Of a stretch of 64,000 nucleotides of DNA, positions 1-7,293 are shown piece by piece. The position numbers and the translations under genes were made by a program. This DNA comes from Paenibacillus tyrphae. Its GTDB lineage: Bacteria > Bacillota > Bacilli > Paenibacillales > NBRC-103111. The stretch lies in contig NZ_JAMZAW010000004.1 in assembly GCF_024158745.1 (NCBI RefSeq), positions 186,001 through 250,000 on the forward strand. Reading direction: 5' to 3'. Within the stretch, counting starts at the first letter, position 1; the number at the start of each line of letters is the position of its first letter. Under the pieces are notes generated by a model. It was not told the origin of the DNA and searched no databases. It was given only the letters and a program-made list of their open reading frames with translations.

Positions 1-590
1 GGCACCATAAACCAGACCCAGTACGCTTTGCTTAGGAGCAGCGTATAATCGAACACCCCGTGCCAAAATACCGGCAGCGCCAGCGCCAAAATCAGATGCT
101 TGCGGGTGTGGTCCGGCGTAAACTTTGCTTTTCCAAAATGGTAGCCCATCATGACGCCGAACATGGCATGACCGGAAACCGGCAGGAACGCCCGAATCAT
201 GAGCGACGAAAAGCTCGAGCCGTTCAAGAACGCATAAAACACGTTTTCGAGCGTGGCGAATCCGAGGGACACCGCTACCGCGTACACGATGCCGTCATAT
301 GGTTCGTCGAACGATGCATGCTTATAAGTAATGAAATAAACCAGAAACCACTTAAAAAACTCCTCCGGCAGCGAAGACGTGAGGAACGAAAAAACGAACG
401 GATCCTCGCCGAGCCCCTGCACCAGAGCCCGCTGCAGCACCATGACCGGGAATACGATCAGAACGCCGAACAAGAACAGCTTGATCACTAGGGAAATAGG
501 CTCCGTATCGTATCGGTCTTTTAAATAAAAATAGGCCAGCAGAGCGACACCCGGCGCTATAGCCGCCGTCAGGACAGTTAAGACGCTCAA
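1..590 (-). CDS. prsW: PrsW family intramembrane glutamic protease (3' end beyond window)
   Basis: Membrane protease of the PrsW family; the B. subtilis protein makes the first cut in anti-sigma factor RsiW. Reading from a TTG at 590 (GGAGGGG 9 nt upstream) gives 196 residues with several hydrophobic segments and the family motifs in order: EEFFK at residues 76-80, TLEN at 113-116, SGHAMFG at 139-145 and HGVFDY at 177-182. The glutamates and histidines of these motifs form the proposed active site. There is no ATG start in this frame, so ATG-only gene calling would miss the gene. The C-terminus lies outside the window. The substrate here is unknown; no rsiW/sigW pair is in the window. Confidence 0.88.
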   Translation of the reverse strand, partial: MSVLTVLTAAIAPGVALLAYFYLKDRYDTEPISLVIKLFLFGVLIVFPVMVLQRALVQGLGEDPFVFSFLTSSLPEEFFKWFLVYFITYKHASFDEPYDGIVYAVAVSLGFATLENVFYAFLNGSSFSSLMIRAFLPVSGHAMFGVMMGYHFGKAKFTPDHTRKHLILALALPVFWHGVFDYTLLLSKAYWVWFMV

Positions 591-791
591 AGTGTCTCCC
601 CTCCATCACAATGGTTTAAACCCGCCCGCAGCAACGGCCGGCCCCCGCAACTTTGCGGATGCCGACCGTGATACGGGCAGGCGCTTGTCGATATTTCTTT
701 TCCTATGAATATTATAGACATTTTGAATGGCTTTTTCCATCATTTCTTGGAATCTGGCATACACTTCCGCATTCGTCCTACTTCAGGCGCT

Positions 792-2303
792 TCACTCTTC
801 CGCTTCAGCAAAACGCGCCTGCTGGTCGTAAAACCGGAGCGGAATGGTCGCCAGCGTCCCATTGCGGTGCTTCAGAAGCTGCAGACTCGAGCGTATCCCG
901 TTAGCGGACGTTCCGTCCGGCTCCGGCTTCAGCCGCATAATGACGTCGGCTGACGCTTCCGCCCCTTCCGGTAGACGCTCCTCCCCGATATCCGAAGGAA
1001 CGGCTGCAACAACCGGGCCGCCCCATTCCTTGGACCAATGCTTGAGCATATAAGCGATTATCGTCTGATGCTCGGCGGACGAGCGGGGCGGATTGGGCAA
1101 TCCGCCTGCCGGGATGCGGTTTATATGGTCGATGAATACGACGGGCGTTCTACCGGACATGCCGGCAATCCGCTCGACATTGGTCATGACGCGATCGATC
1201 GTGGAATCGAGCGAGCATTCGATCGTCCAAAGCATATTGCTGATGGGCATATAGCGTTTATTGGCTTCGGCCACTTGCCCCGGCTCGATCTTCCCGCTGA
1301 GCACGTTCTGCGGCTCGGTGCCGATGAGCCTGGCTATGCTGCGCGCCCAAAGCTCGAATCCCGTCATGTCCCAGGATACGTAAACGACCGGCGTCTGGTG
1401 CACGGCGATGTGATCCGCTATTTGCTTCATAAGCATCGTTTTGCCCGAAGAAGCGGCCCCGGCCAGCAAATACAGCCCGCTCCGAAGCCCGCCGAACAAC
1501 GCTTCGTCCAATGCGGCGAAACCTGTCGGGACGCCCGAGGCTTGTCCGCGATGCCGCTTCATGAATTCTTCGGTATATATGGTAATATTTTTCGTATCGG
1601 GAGCAATCGGAAGCAGCATCGTCTCTTCCATCGTTTCGTTCAACAGCCGCATGAACGAATCCAGCGGATTTTGCACCCGCACGAAGAAATCGTTGGCGTC
1701 TCGGATCGACTCCGGCAACTGCATGACAAACGTTTGCTTTGCCGTCGATTGCAGCAGCGCCTGGATTCTGACGCTTTCCCGGCGCCCCGCTTCATCGTTG
1801 CCCAGACAGATGAACACCCGCTTGTCCCGCAGCTTGTCCGCATGAATTTCTTTAAAAGACATCCAGATCGGCACGCATACCGCCGGCAGGTGCGCCTGAG
1901 CCAAGCTGAGCACATCGAACACCCCGCTGCACACGATGACGTCCTCCGTCTGCTCCAAGATCTCCTCGTTGAATAAATAATCGCCCTCTCCGAGCAGCGA
2001 TTTGTATTTTGGCTCGCGCTGGTCGACCGATCGACCGATTAAATCGACCGTAACCCCATCCGCGTTCGTAATCGGAATAATAATGCGGTTCTCAAAAAAA
2101 TCACCCAGCTTGCCCGAGTTGATGTAAAACCCGAACTTGCCCGGCTCAAAGCCGATTCGATAATGTTCCGCCGTCTCCTGATGGATGCCCCGCCGCTCCA
2201 AATAAGCATAAGCTTCTTCCTTAAGCTGTTTGTGGTAATGGGTGACAAGCTCCTCCAAATCAAACGCGGTCTTGGCTGCGCCAATGTGTTGAACTTCGCT
2301 CAT
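792..2303 (-). CDS. Twinkle-like TOPRIM/DnaB-type helicase with degenerate primase site
   Basis: Protein of 503 residues in two parts. Residues about 20-200 resemble a DnaG primase core with a TOPRIM fold; residues about 240-500 are a DnaB/RecA-type helicase. The helicase half looks complete: Walker A GAASSGKT at 282-289, Walker B VVFIDHI around 389-395 and an arginine-finger motif KHRNG at 478-482. The TOPRIM half does not: the expected VEG glutamate is serine (IVCSGVFD, S126) and the expected DGD is GND (168-170). No zinc-binding domain precedes it. The start is the ATG at 2303 behind a GGGGGGAAG site, not the in-frame codon at 2345. Primase activity is therefore doubtful while helicase activity is plausible. 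Its cellular role is unknown; no phage genes surround it. Confidence 0.75.
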   Translation of the reverse strand: MSEVQHIGAAKTAFDLEELVTHYHKQLKEEAYAYLERRGIHQETAEHYRIGFEPGKFGFYINSGKLGDFFENRIIIPITNADGVTVDLIGRSVDQREPKYKSLLGEGDYLFNEEILEQTEDVIVCSGVFDVLSLAQAHLPAVCVPIWMSFKEIHADKLRDKRVFICLGNDEAGRRESVRIQALLQSTAKQTFVMQLPESIRDANDFFVRVQNPLDSFMRLLNETMEETMLLPIAPDTKNITIYTEEFMKRHRGQASGVPTGFAALDEALFGGLRSGLYLLAGAASSGKTMLMKQIADHIAVHQTPVVYVSWDMTGFELWARSIARLIGTEPQNVLSGKIEPGQVAEANKRYMPISNMLWTIECSLDSTIDRVMTNVERIAGMSGRTPVVFIDHINRIPAGGLPNPPRSSAEHQTIIAYMLKHWSKEWGGPVVAAVPSDIGEERLPEGAEASADVIMRLKPEPDGTSANGIRSSLQLLKHRNGTLATIPLRFYDQQARFAEAEE

Positions 2304-2392
2304 GACGTTCTTCCCCCCCGCAAAAAAAGCATTCCGCAAAAACAACGCTGTTTTTGAGAATGCTTACGATTCATTAAGCTAAACAAGCCTCA

Positions 2393-2992
2393 TTAAAACT
2401 TGGAACAAAGCACCTTCACGGCATCGGATTCAATCACGATCTTGCCGTATTCCTCCAGAACCGCTTGCGTGACGGATGTGGCTTCTCCGAACTCGGACAA
2501 GACGGCCACGACCGATTGAAGCCGCTTTTCTTCCATCTCGACGGCATCCAGCAGCAGGATCCATTTATTTTTATAGGAATACAACGTTCCTCCGTCCGTC
2601 AGGAGCGGATTGATGACTTTGGCAAGCCGGAGCAGATCCTCGAAATCGTGGAAAGCGTAAATGATTTCGTCGGTCTCATCCATCGTCACTTCAAGCTCGT
2701 ACACTTCTTCCATTTCGTCCTCTAGCGTATCGTCGCCTTGGCTGAAATTCATTCGGCCGCGTGTGACGATCACCATCATCCCTTGCGCCGGCATGGCGAG
2801 GACTTCCACGGCAAGCGGTCCGGTTGCGTCGAAGCCAAGCTCGGTATAGGCTTGGTCCATCATCTCGCTGAACAGCTCGTGAACCTTGGGGATTTCTCTC
2901 CACATGTCATCCTTGTGAATCCCGCGCTCCGTTAAGTCATCGAATGTGAGGAAAATCCGTATCTTGTCTTGACTTAAACGCTCCATTTTCAT
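2393..2992 (-). CDS. mecA: Adaptor protein MecA
   Basis: Adaptor that feeds substrates such as ComK to the ClpC-ClpP protease. The 199-residue length, the N-terminal MERLSQDKIRIFLTFDDLTERG block and the acidic central linker followed by a C-terminal domain (EEVYELEVTMDETDEIIYAF onward) fit the MecA/YpbH family. The N-terminal part binds targets and the C-terminal part binds ClpC in characterised members. A GGGAGG site 8 nt before the ATG at 2992 supports this start. It lies just upstream of the helicase gene (90 nt gap). Paralogue YpbH cannot be excluded from sequence alone. Confidence 0.9.
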   Translation of the reverse strand: MKMERLSQDKIRIFLTFDDLTERGIHKDDMWREIPKVHELFSEMMDQAYTELGFDATGPLAVEVLAMPAQGMMVIVTRGRMNFSQGDDTLEDEMEEVYELEVTMDETDEIIYAFHDFEDLLRLAKVINPLLTDGGTLYSYKNKWILLLDAVEMEEKRLQSVVAVLSEFGEATSVTQAVLEEYGKIVIESDAVKVLCSKF

Positions 2993-3217
2993 ACTGGATT
3001 CCTCCCTTGCCGACTAATAATAAACAGCTTATGAAGTTTGGTAAACAAAGGTGAGCCGTGTTCGTTCCGCTATATAAAGGATTCGAAAACGCGTTCGAAA
3101 TTGCGTCCTCCAGCCTTTCCCCTCGGAAACGGTACAGCTTGTTTGCCATGCTATGACTATTATATCACAAACCGCGCAGAAAAGAACGGTTGTCGCCTGA
3201 AAAAATGCCCTTTTCAT

Positions 3218-3266
3218 ACAAAAAGACACATACGCCGCCTTTTGGAGAAGGCGGAGTTGTGTCTTT
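3218..3266 (-). terminator. Intrinsic terminator after the 113-residue hypothetical gene
   Basis: Long hairpin with arms AAAGACACA...CGCC / GGCG...TGTGTCTTT (about 3222-3266), followed on the minus strand by TTTTT. It starts 18 nt after the stop codon at 3284. Confidence 0.75.
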
Positions 3267-3283
3267 ACACGCAAGTCGAACGC

Positions 3284-3625
3284 TTAATGCGCCCGAATTT
3301 CGGATTTTCCCCCGTTGCTGGCCAAAATGTCGTTCACTGCCGCTTTAAGCCCCGAATCCTGATTGATCAGTTCCTGGACCTTGCCGAGACCCGCGGCGGA
3401 AGTCGCCACGTCGGCGGCGCTCTTGCCGTAATCGGCGTTCGGCTCGGCCGAATCCGTCAGAACCTTTTCTTTTTTGTCAGATCGATCCATGACCTGGTTC
3501 AGAAAGCTTCCAATGGCGTCGCTATTCGTCATTGCGGAGAACAGCATCGGTTTTCTTTTGCCCGTTAGTACGACCGCTGCGGTCGCCCCGACAAGCCCGC
3601 CAAGCAGAAAAGCACCCCATCTCAT
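3284..3625 (-). CDS. Small N-terminally anchored protein (YtxH-like), function unknown
   Basis: Protein of 113 residues. An N-terminal Gly/Ala-rich hydrophobic segment (GAFLLGGLVGATAAVVLTG, residues 4-22) followed by basic KRK suggests a membrane anchor with the rest cytoplasmic. The remainder is hydrophilic and Ala/Ser-rich. The layout resembles YtxH-domain envelope proteins, but similarity is too weak to assign. AGGGAGGG precedes the ATG. A strong terminator follows directly, so it is probably a monocistronic gene. Confidence 0.65.
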   Translation of the reverse strand: MRWGAFLLGGLVGATAAVVLTGKRKPMLFSAMTNSDAIGSFLNQVMDRSDKKEKVLTDSAEPNADYGKSAADVATSAAGLGKVQELINQDSGLKAAVNDILASNGGKSEIRAH

Positions 3626-3746
3626 GCCAATCCCTCCCGTATTGTTTTCTAATTCGTTACTATTTTTCGCTATATCCTATGAATCATGCATGATAAAATA
3701 AGGAAAAGCCAAAAGATTCATACCAAACCTAACGAGGGGATTACAC

Positions 3747-4637
3747 ATGTCTAAACAATGGATTGCCATTCTGGCCGCGCTTCTGCTTCTGACTTCCTGC
3801 GGCACCAAACCGGACGCATCGCCTGACGCCTCGGCTAAAACGGAGCCGCCTGCTTCGCAGCCGGTCTCAGGGAGCGAGAAACCGAAATCCGCGGACGACG
3901 CCTCCGCTTCGAATCAGCCTGCACCGACTCCTGCCAAGGACGGCAAAGAATCTGCGCCTGCGGACGGCGTCAAAAAACAAGAGCAGCAAGTCGCGAAGCG
4001 CTATACGATGAATCCGAAAACTTACGATATCGTGCCGATCGATCCGAACGGGGCGCCCAAAAAAGTCGTTCTGCTGACATTCGATGACGGTCCGAAGGAC
4101 CTTGAGATAAATAAAGCGTTGCTCGATACACTGCAAAAACATAAAGCGAAGGCCATCTTCTTCCTGAACGGCTACCGCGTCAAACAGAAGCCCGAGCTCG
4201 TCAAGCTGCTTGCCTCCAGCGGCCAAACGATCGGCAATCATTCCTGGGATCATATCGATTTGAAAAAGGAATCCAAAGAAAAGGTAAACCAACAAATCGG
4301 AGATGTGCAAAAAGCGATCAAAGAGCTGACGGGCAAAGCGCCGGTCTTCTTTCGTCCGCCGTTCGGCTCCGGCAGCGACGACGTTCGGGCCAAGGCCAAG
4401 GAAGAGGGGCTGCTGTTCATGACCTGGTCCAACGGATCGAAGGATTGGGAAATGACGGTGAAGAAAAATAGCCCCGAGCAAGTGATCAGCAACGTGCTGA
4501 ATCAGCTTCACCCGGGGAGCAACATTTTAATGCACGAATTGCCATGGACGGTAGAGGCGCTGGACAAACTTTTGACACAACTCGAGGAAAAAGGCTACGG
4601 ATTCGTTGATCCGGAAGAAATTGAACTTACATCATGA
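3747..4637 (+). CDS. Polysaccharide deacetylase lipoprotein (NodB domain)
   Basis: Secreted lipoprotein of 296 residues that probably removes acetyl groups from a cell-surface polysaccharide or peptidoglycan. Residues 1-18 form a lipoprotein signal with lipobox LLTSC. A Pro/Ala/Ser/Lys-rich linker runs to about residue 80. The NodB domain then shows TFDDGP (metal-binding Asp), GNHSWDH (metal-binding His pair), RPPFGS and a late LMHE, all catalytic-core motifs of carbohydrate esterase family 4. GAGGGG lies 7 nt before the ATG. It is convergent with the small gene at 4627-4857, whose 3' end overlaps this gene by 11 nt. The true substrate cannot be read from sequence. Confidence 0.88.
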   Translation: MSKQWIAILAALLLLTSCGTKPDASPDASAKTEPPASQPVSGSEKPKSADDASASNQPAPTPAKDGKESAPADGVKKQEQQVAKRYTMNPKTYDIVPIDPNGAPKKVVLLTFDDGPKDLEINKALLDTLQKHKAKAIFFLNGYRVKQKPELVKLLASSGQTIGNHSWDHIDLKKESKEKVNQQIGDVQKAIKELTGKAPVFFRPPFGSGSDDVRAKAKEEGLLFMTWSNGSKDWEMTVKKNSPEQVISNVLNQLHPGSNILMHELPWTVEALDKLLTQLEEKGYGFVDPEEIELTS

Positions 4638-4857
4638 CGAGTTTCCAGCCCCAAACGGAAAGACCTGCAACAAGGAGTATAAAAATCCACAGCAACGACC
4701 GATAAAAATAAGGCAGCCACTTTTCTTTCTCTGTCGGATGCACGGTTTTGCGGGGAGGCAAATAATGATCGTCGGGTCCCGCTTCCTTCGCCGGGTCGGG
4801 TTGATGATCGGCCTCTTCCTTCGGTCGGTGCGGAGGTTGCAGATACTTGTTGTTCAT
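4627..4857 (-). CDS. Small single-pass membrane protein, unknown function
   Basis: Protein of 76 residues: a hydrophilic N-terminus rich in Pro, His and charged residues, then one transmembrane segment (RSLLWIFILLVAGLSVWGW, near residues 53-71). Its ATG overlaps the stop codon of the CPBP protease gene by 4 nt, which points to translational coupling and a two-gene operon. No family recognised. Coding status rests mainly on this overlap and on the clean membrane segment. Confidence 0.6.
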   Translation of the reverse strand: MNNKYLQPPHRPKEEADHQPDPAKEAGPDDHYLPPRKTVHPTEKEKWLPYFYRSLLWIFILLVAGLSVWGWKLVMM

Positions 4858-5450
4858 GATTCTTCTCTCCTGTAACGAAGAATGCAGCCCATGACGAAAT
4901 CAATCAGGAAATGGGCGATAATCGGTGTTAACAAGGACCCGGTCCGAATATAAATCCAGCCGAGCCCGTAGCTGATGCTGAAGACAAGTCCCGTCATCAG
5001 CCAGTGCTGCAAATAGCGGACATGAATGGCCGCGAACAGGATGCTGGTCCAGTACGGTCCCCACCAGGCTTGGATCGTACCGCGGAACAGCAGCTCTTCG
5101 CAAAATGCGACAATTAGCGAGATGAGTGCAATATGCCAAAGCGGCCTGTTTTTAAACAGCATTTCGTTGATGCCCCCGTCGTCCGTCACTTCGGGAGGCA
5201 CCCATCTGGAAACGAGCAGATCGACGAGCAGTACGGCGACGGCAAAGCCCGCTCCCCATAGCAGGATCGTGTAGCCCGAGCCCGGGGAAAACATCGCCCG
5301 CAGGTCCGGCTTCTGAAAAAGCATCAGAACGACGGCTGCCAGGAAGACAAGGAACTGAGTCACATACAAGTTCACGAGCAAAAAGCGCTCGTCGATTTCG
5401 TCCGGATTGATTTTTCGCAGCTTGATCCGTTTAAAGTCAAATTTTTTCAT
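4854..5450 (-). CDS. CPBP family intramembrane glutamic endopeptidase
   Basis: Multi-pass membrane protease of the CAAX/CPBP (Abi) family, 198 residues. Motif 1 EELLFRG, motif 2 FAAIHVRY and motif 3 AHFLIDF carry the expected glutamates and histidines. At least five hydrophobic segments are visible. The ATG at 5450 has an AAAGGGA site 6 nt upstream and is preferred to the upstream in-frame GTG at 5477. B. subtilis carries the related ypbD near prsW; here it is also within 5 kb of prsW. Substrate unknown. Confidence 0.85.
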   Translation of the reverse strand: MKKFDFKRIKLRKINPDEIDERFLLVNLYVTQFLVFLAAVVLMLFQKPDLRAMFSPGSGYTILLWGAGFAVAVLLVDLLVSRWVPPEVTDDGGINEMLFKNRPLWHIALISLIVAFCEELLFRGTIQAWWGPYWTSILFAAIHVRYLQHWLMTGLVFSISYGLGWIYIRTGSLLTPIIAHFLIDFVMGCILRYRREES

Positions 5451-5518
5451 TCTGATTCCCTTTTTCGACAATTTCACCTATACTATCTGCATAGAACAAG
5501 AATTTGAGGTGCTTGATC

Positions 5519-6433
5519 ATGGAAAAACGGCTTACCCGAACGGACTACTTATTCGCCGTTACCTTCATTTTCATGCTTGTCGTGGCTATGGGGGCCTTCT
5601 TCTTCGGTTTAAAAATGGGACAGGACCGTTCTTCGCTGAAATACGAAGATCTGCTCAACAAGCAAAATGAAGCGGCCAAGAGCTTTACCGCCTACCATCA
5701 GCAGTACTTGGTGTCTTTCTATCATACCATTTATCAGCCATACAGGGAATTTCATAAAAAGTGGTTTGAGAAAACCGACGAGCTGCTGACGAATCGTACG
5801 GCCGACGCTTCCTTGATTCTCAAGGACTTGAGCAAGCTCGCGCAGGAAAGCTACGACAGTCTCGGTTCGAAATCGATGCCGGACTCCTCTCCGCTGCTGC
5901 AGGAAGCGCACAAGGATTACATGAAAAGCTTAAAGCTGTTCGGTGAGGGCCTGAAAAGCTATTCGGCCAAGGCAAACGGCATTCCCGCGGCCGAGCTGAT
6001 CGCACAGCTTCAAGCGGACCCTTATCTCGGCGAAGCGAAGACCTTTGCGCTCAAGGCTGAAAAAAGCTACTACGAGTCGATCGACAAATGGTATGCTACG
6101 ACCAACCCGCAATTTAAGCCTGTCGATGTGACCAAGCCGCTCTCCCTGAACGATTGGAAGAGCCAAAGCCTGAATATGAAAAACGAATACGTCGCCCAAC
6201 TGATGCTCGGCAATAAGCTGTTTAAACCGTTCACTCCGCAAGATCTGACCAGCCGGATCGACGAAATGATCCAGTCCGGTCAAGCGCAAAAAATGAATCT
6301 GAACGACGTGGGGCAAGTCGTCGACGTGCTAATGGCTACCGATGCCGTTCGCAAAAGCGATTTTATCCACAACAAAGACAAATATTACGGCAAAGAAACG
6401 TTGCCGCAGCTTCCGTTTTTCACTGCCAATTAA
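5519..6433 (+). CDS. Membrane-anchored hypothetical protein
   Basis: Protein of 304 residues with one N-terminal transmembrane segment (about residues 11-34, ending FFFGLKMGQD), then a largely alpha-helical, Lys/Glu/Gln-rich extracytoplasmic region with no Cys. GAGGTG lies 7 nt before the ATG at 5519; this start is preferred to the in-frame ATG at 5504. The gene is divergent from the CPBP gene with only 68 nt between starts, so the promoters must be compact. No known domain recognised. Confidence 0.7.
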   Translation: MEKRLTRTDYLFAVTFIFMLVVAMGAFFFGLKMGQDRSSLKYEDLLNKQNEAAKSFTAYHQQYLVSFYHTIYQPYREFHKKWFEKTDELLTNRTADASLILKDLSKLAQESYDSLGSKSMPDSSPLLQEAHKDYMKSLKLFGEGLKSYSAKANGIPAAELIAQLQADPYLGEAKTFALKAEKSYYESIDKWYATTNPQFKPVDVTKPLSLNDWKSQSLNMKNEYVAQLMLGNKLFKPFTPQDLTSRIDEMIQSGQAQKMNLNDVGQVVDVLMATDAVRKSDFIHNKDKYYGKETLPQLPFFTAN

Positions 6434-6444
6434 TACATAGGCTT

Positions 6445-6486
6445 CCGAAGCCACGATGTGCGGTCACTCGTACTCGTGGCTTTTTC
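6445..6486 (+). terminator. Intrinsic terminator
   Basis: Arms AGCCACGA (6449-6456) and TCGTGGCT (6474-6481) followed by a T run, 15 nt after the stop of the 304-residue gene. Confidence 0.75.
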
Positions 6487-6496
6487 CATGCGCCGA

Positions 6497-6820
6497 TTAG
6501 TCGTACTGGAACCCGCGAAGGGCTGCGAGCGCAGCCATGCCGCCCTCGACATTGATCACATCGTCGAAGCCGTTCTGCTTCAAATAGTAGCACACGTTAG
6601 CGCTTCGCACGCCATGGGCGCAAACGACATAAATCGTCCGGTCCTTCGGAAGCTCGGCCAGCCTTCCCGGAATGCTGTTCATCGGCATCAGCTGTGCTTG
6701 TTCCCAATGATAATACTCCCATTCGTACGACTCCCGGACATCGAGCATTAGCGCGTCCCCCAGCTCTCCGTTGTCCGTTTTTGCCCGGAACGCTTCGGGC
6801 TCTATACTTTCGAACATCAT
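6497..6820 (-). CDS. Rhodanese-like domain protein
   Basis: Single-domain rhodanese of 107 residues, a sulfur-carrier or thiosulfate sulfurtransferase-type protein of the cytoplasm. The active-site loop VCAHGVRS carries the cysteine that takes the persulfide; LMLDVRESYEWEYYH near the N-terminus is the typical rhodanese substrate-domain signature. No signal peptide. AAAGGGG precedes the ATG at 6820. It stands alone, so no sulfur pathway partner can be named. Confidence 0.87.
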   Translation of the reverse strand: MMFESIEPEAFRAKTDNGELGDALMLDVRESYEWEYYHWEQAQLMPMNSIPGRLAELPKDRTIYVVCAHGVRSANVCYYLKQNGFDDVINVEGGMAALAALRGFQYD

Positions 6821-6930
6821 GAATGCCCCTTTCGCTGTACGATAATTTCATACGGGTTGCACGGTTTATTTTAGCACGGCGAATTTATTTTTCACAAATA
6901 TTTCGGATTTGCAAATCGTTTGCCTGCCTA

Positions 6931-6960
6931 TTGACAATGTCGAAATAGTCATGTTACGCT
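6931..6960 (+). promoter_or_regulatory. Probable sigma-A promoter of the serA leader
   Basis: A perfect -35 TTGACA at 6931-6936 followed after 18 nt by TACGCT at 6955-6960 as a weak -10. It lies about 50 nt before the T-box stem I. Confidence 0.5.
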
Positions 6961-7004
6961 AATGAAAAATTTCACCTGTAACAAACTTTGACGGAGCCAA
7001 GCAT

Positions 7005-7262
7005 AAGCCGAATCGATCAGAGAGCCGGTGGTCGGTGCGAACCGGACGAATTCGATATGCGGAGCACTCCTGAGTTGTTGTGCCGAACCTTACAGTAGGC
7101 GCAGCCGGCCGGAAACCGTTATTTTTCCTGGTCTGTTCATCGCAGACCTCATGAGGCTGTTGCGCGCGAGCGCACAGCGAAGTAGGGTGGTACCACGAGA
7201 ATCAGCTCCTCGTCCCTTGTATACGCTAGTCGTGTCGGGGCGGGGAGTTTTTTGTGTTTTTT
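7005..7262 (+). promoter_or_regulatory. T-box riboswitch, probably tRNA-Ser responsive
   Basis: Leader RNA that senses uncharged tRNA and controls read-through into serA. Stem I starts near AGAGAGCCGGTGG (7019). The conserved ACTCCTGAG stretch follows at 7066-7074, and the triplet directly before it is AGC (7063-7065), a serine codon in the specifier position. The T-box sequence AGGGTGGTACCACG is at 7185-7198. A terminator formed by CTCCTCGTCCC and GGGGCGGGGAG (7207-7249) and a T run follows; the T-box arm would compete with it. The T-box class is certain by motif; serine specificity is inferred from the specifier position and the downstream gene. Confidence 0.92.
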
Positions 7263-7293
7263 TCGTAATTAACTACATGGAGGTCTGGGAAAA

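Noticed and set aside
1038-1976. 312-codon plus-strand reading frame opposite the helicase gene
   Set aside because: No ribosome binding site, odd Arg/His-rich composition and complete overlap with a gene with clear motifs; typical antisense frame of GC-rich coding DNA.
792-2303. Helicase as a sign of a prophage or plasmid
   Set aside because: Flanking genes are ordinary chromosomal genes (mecA, prsW); no integrase, terminase, capsid or att repeats nearby.
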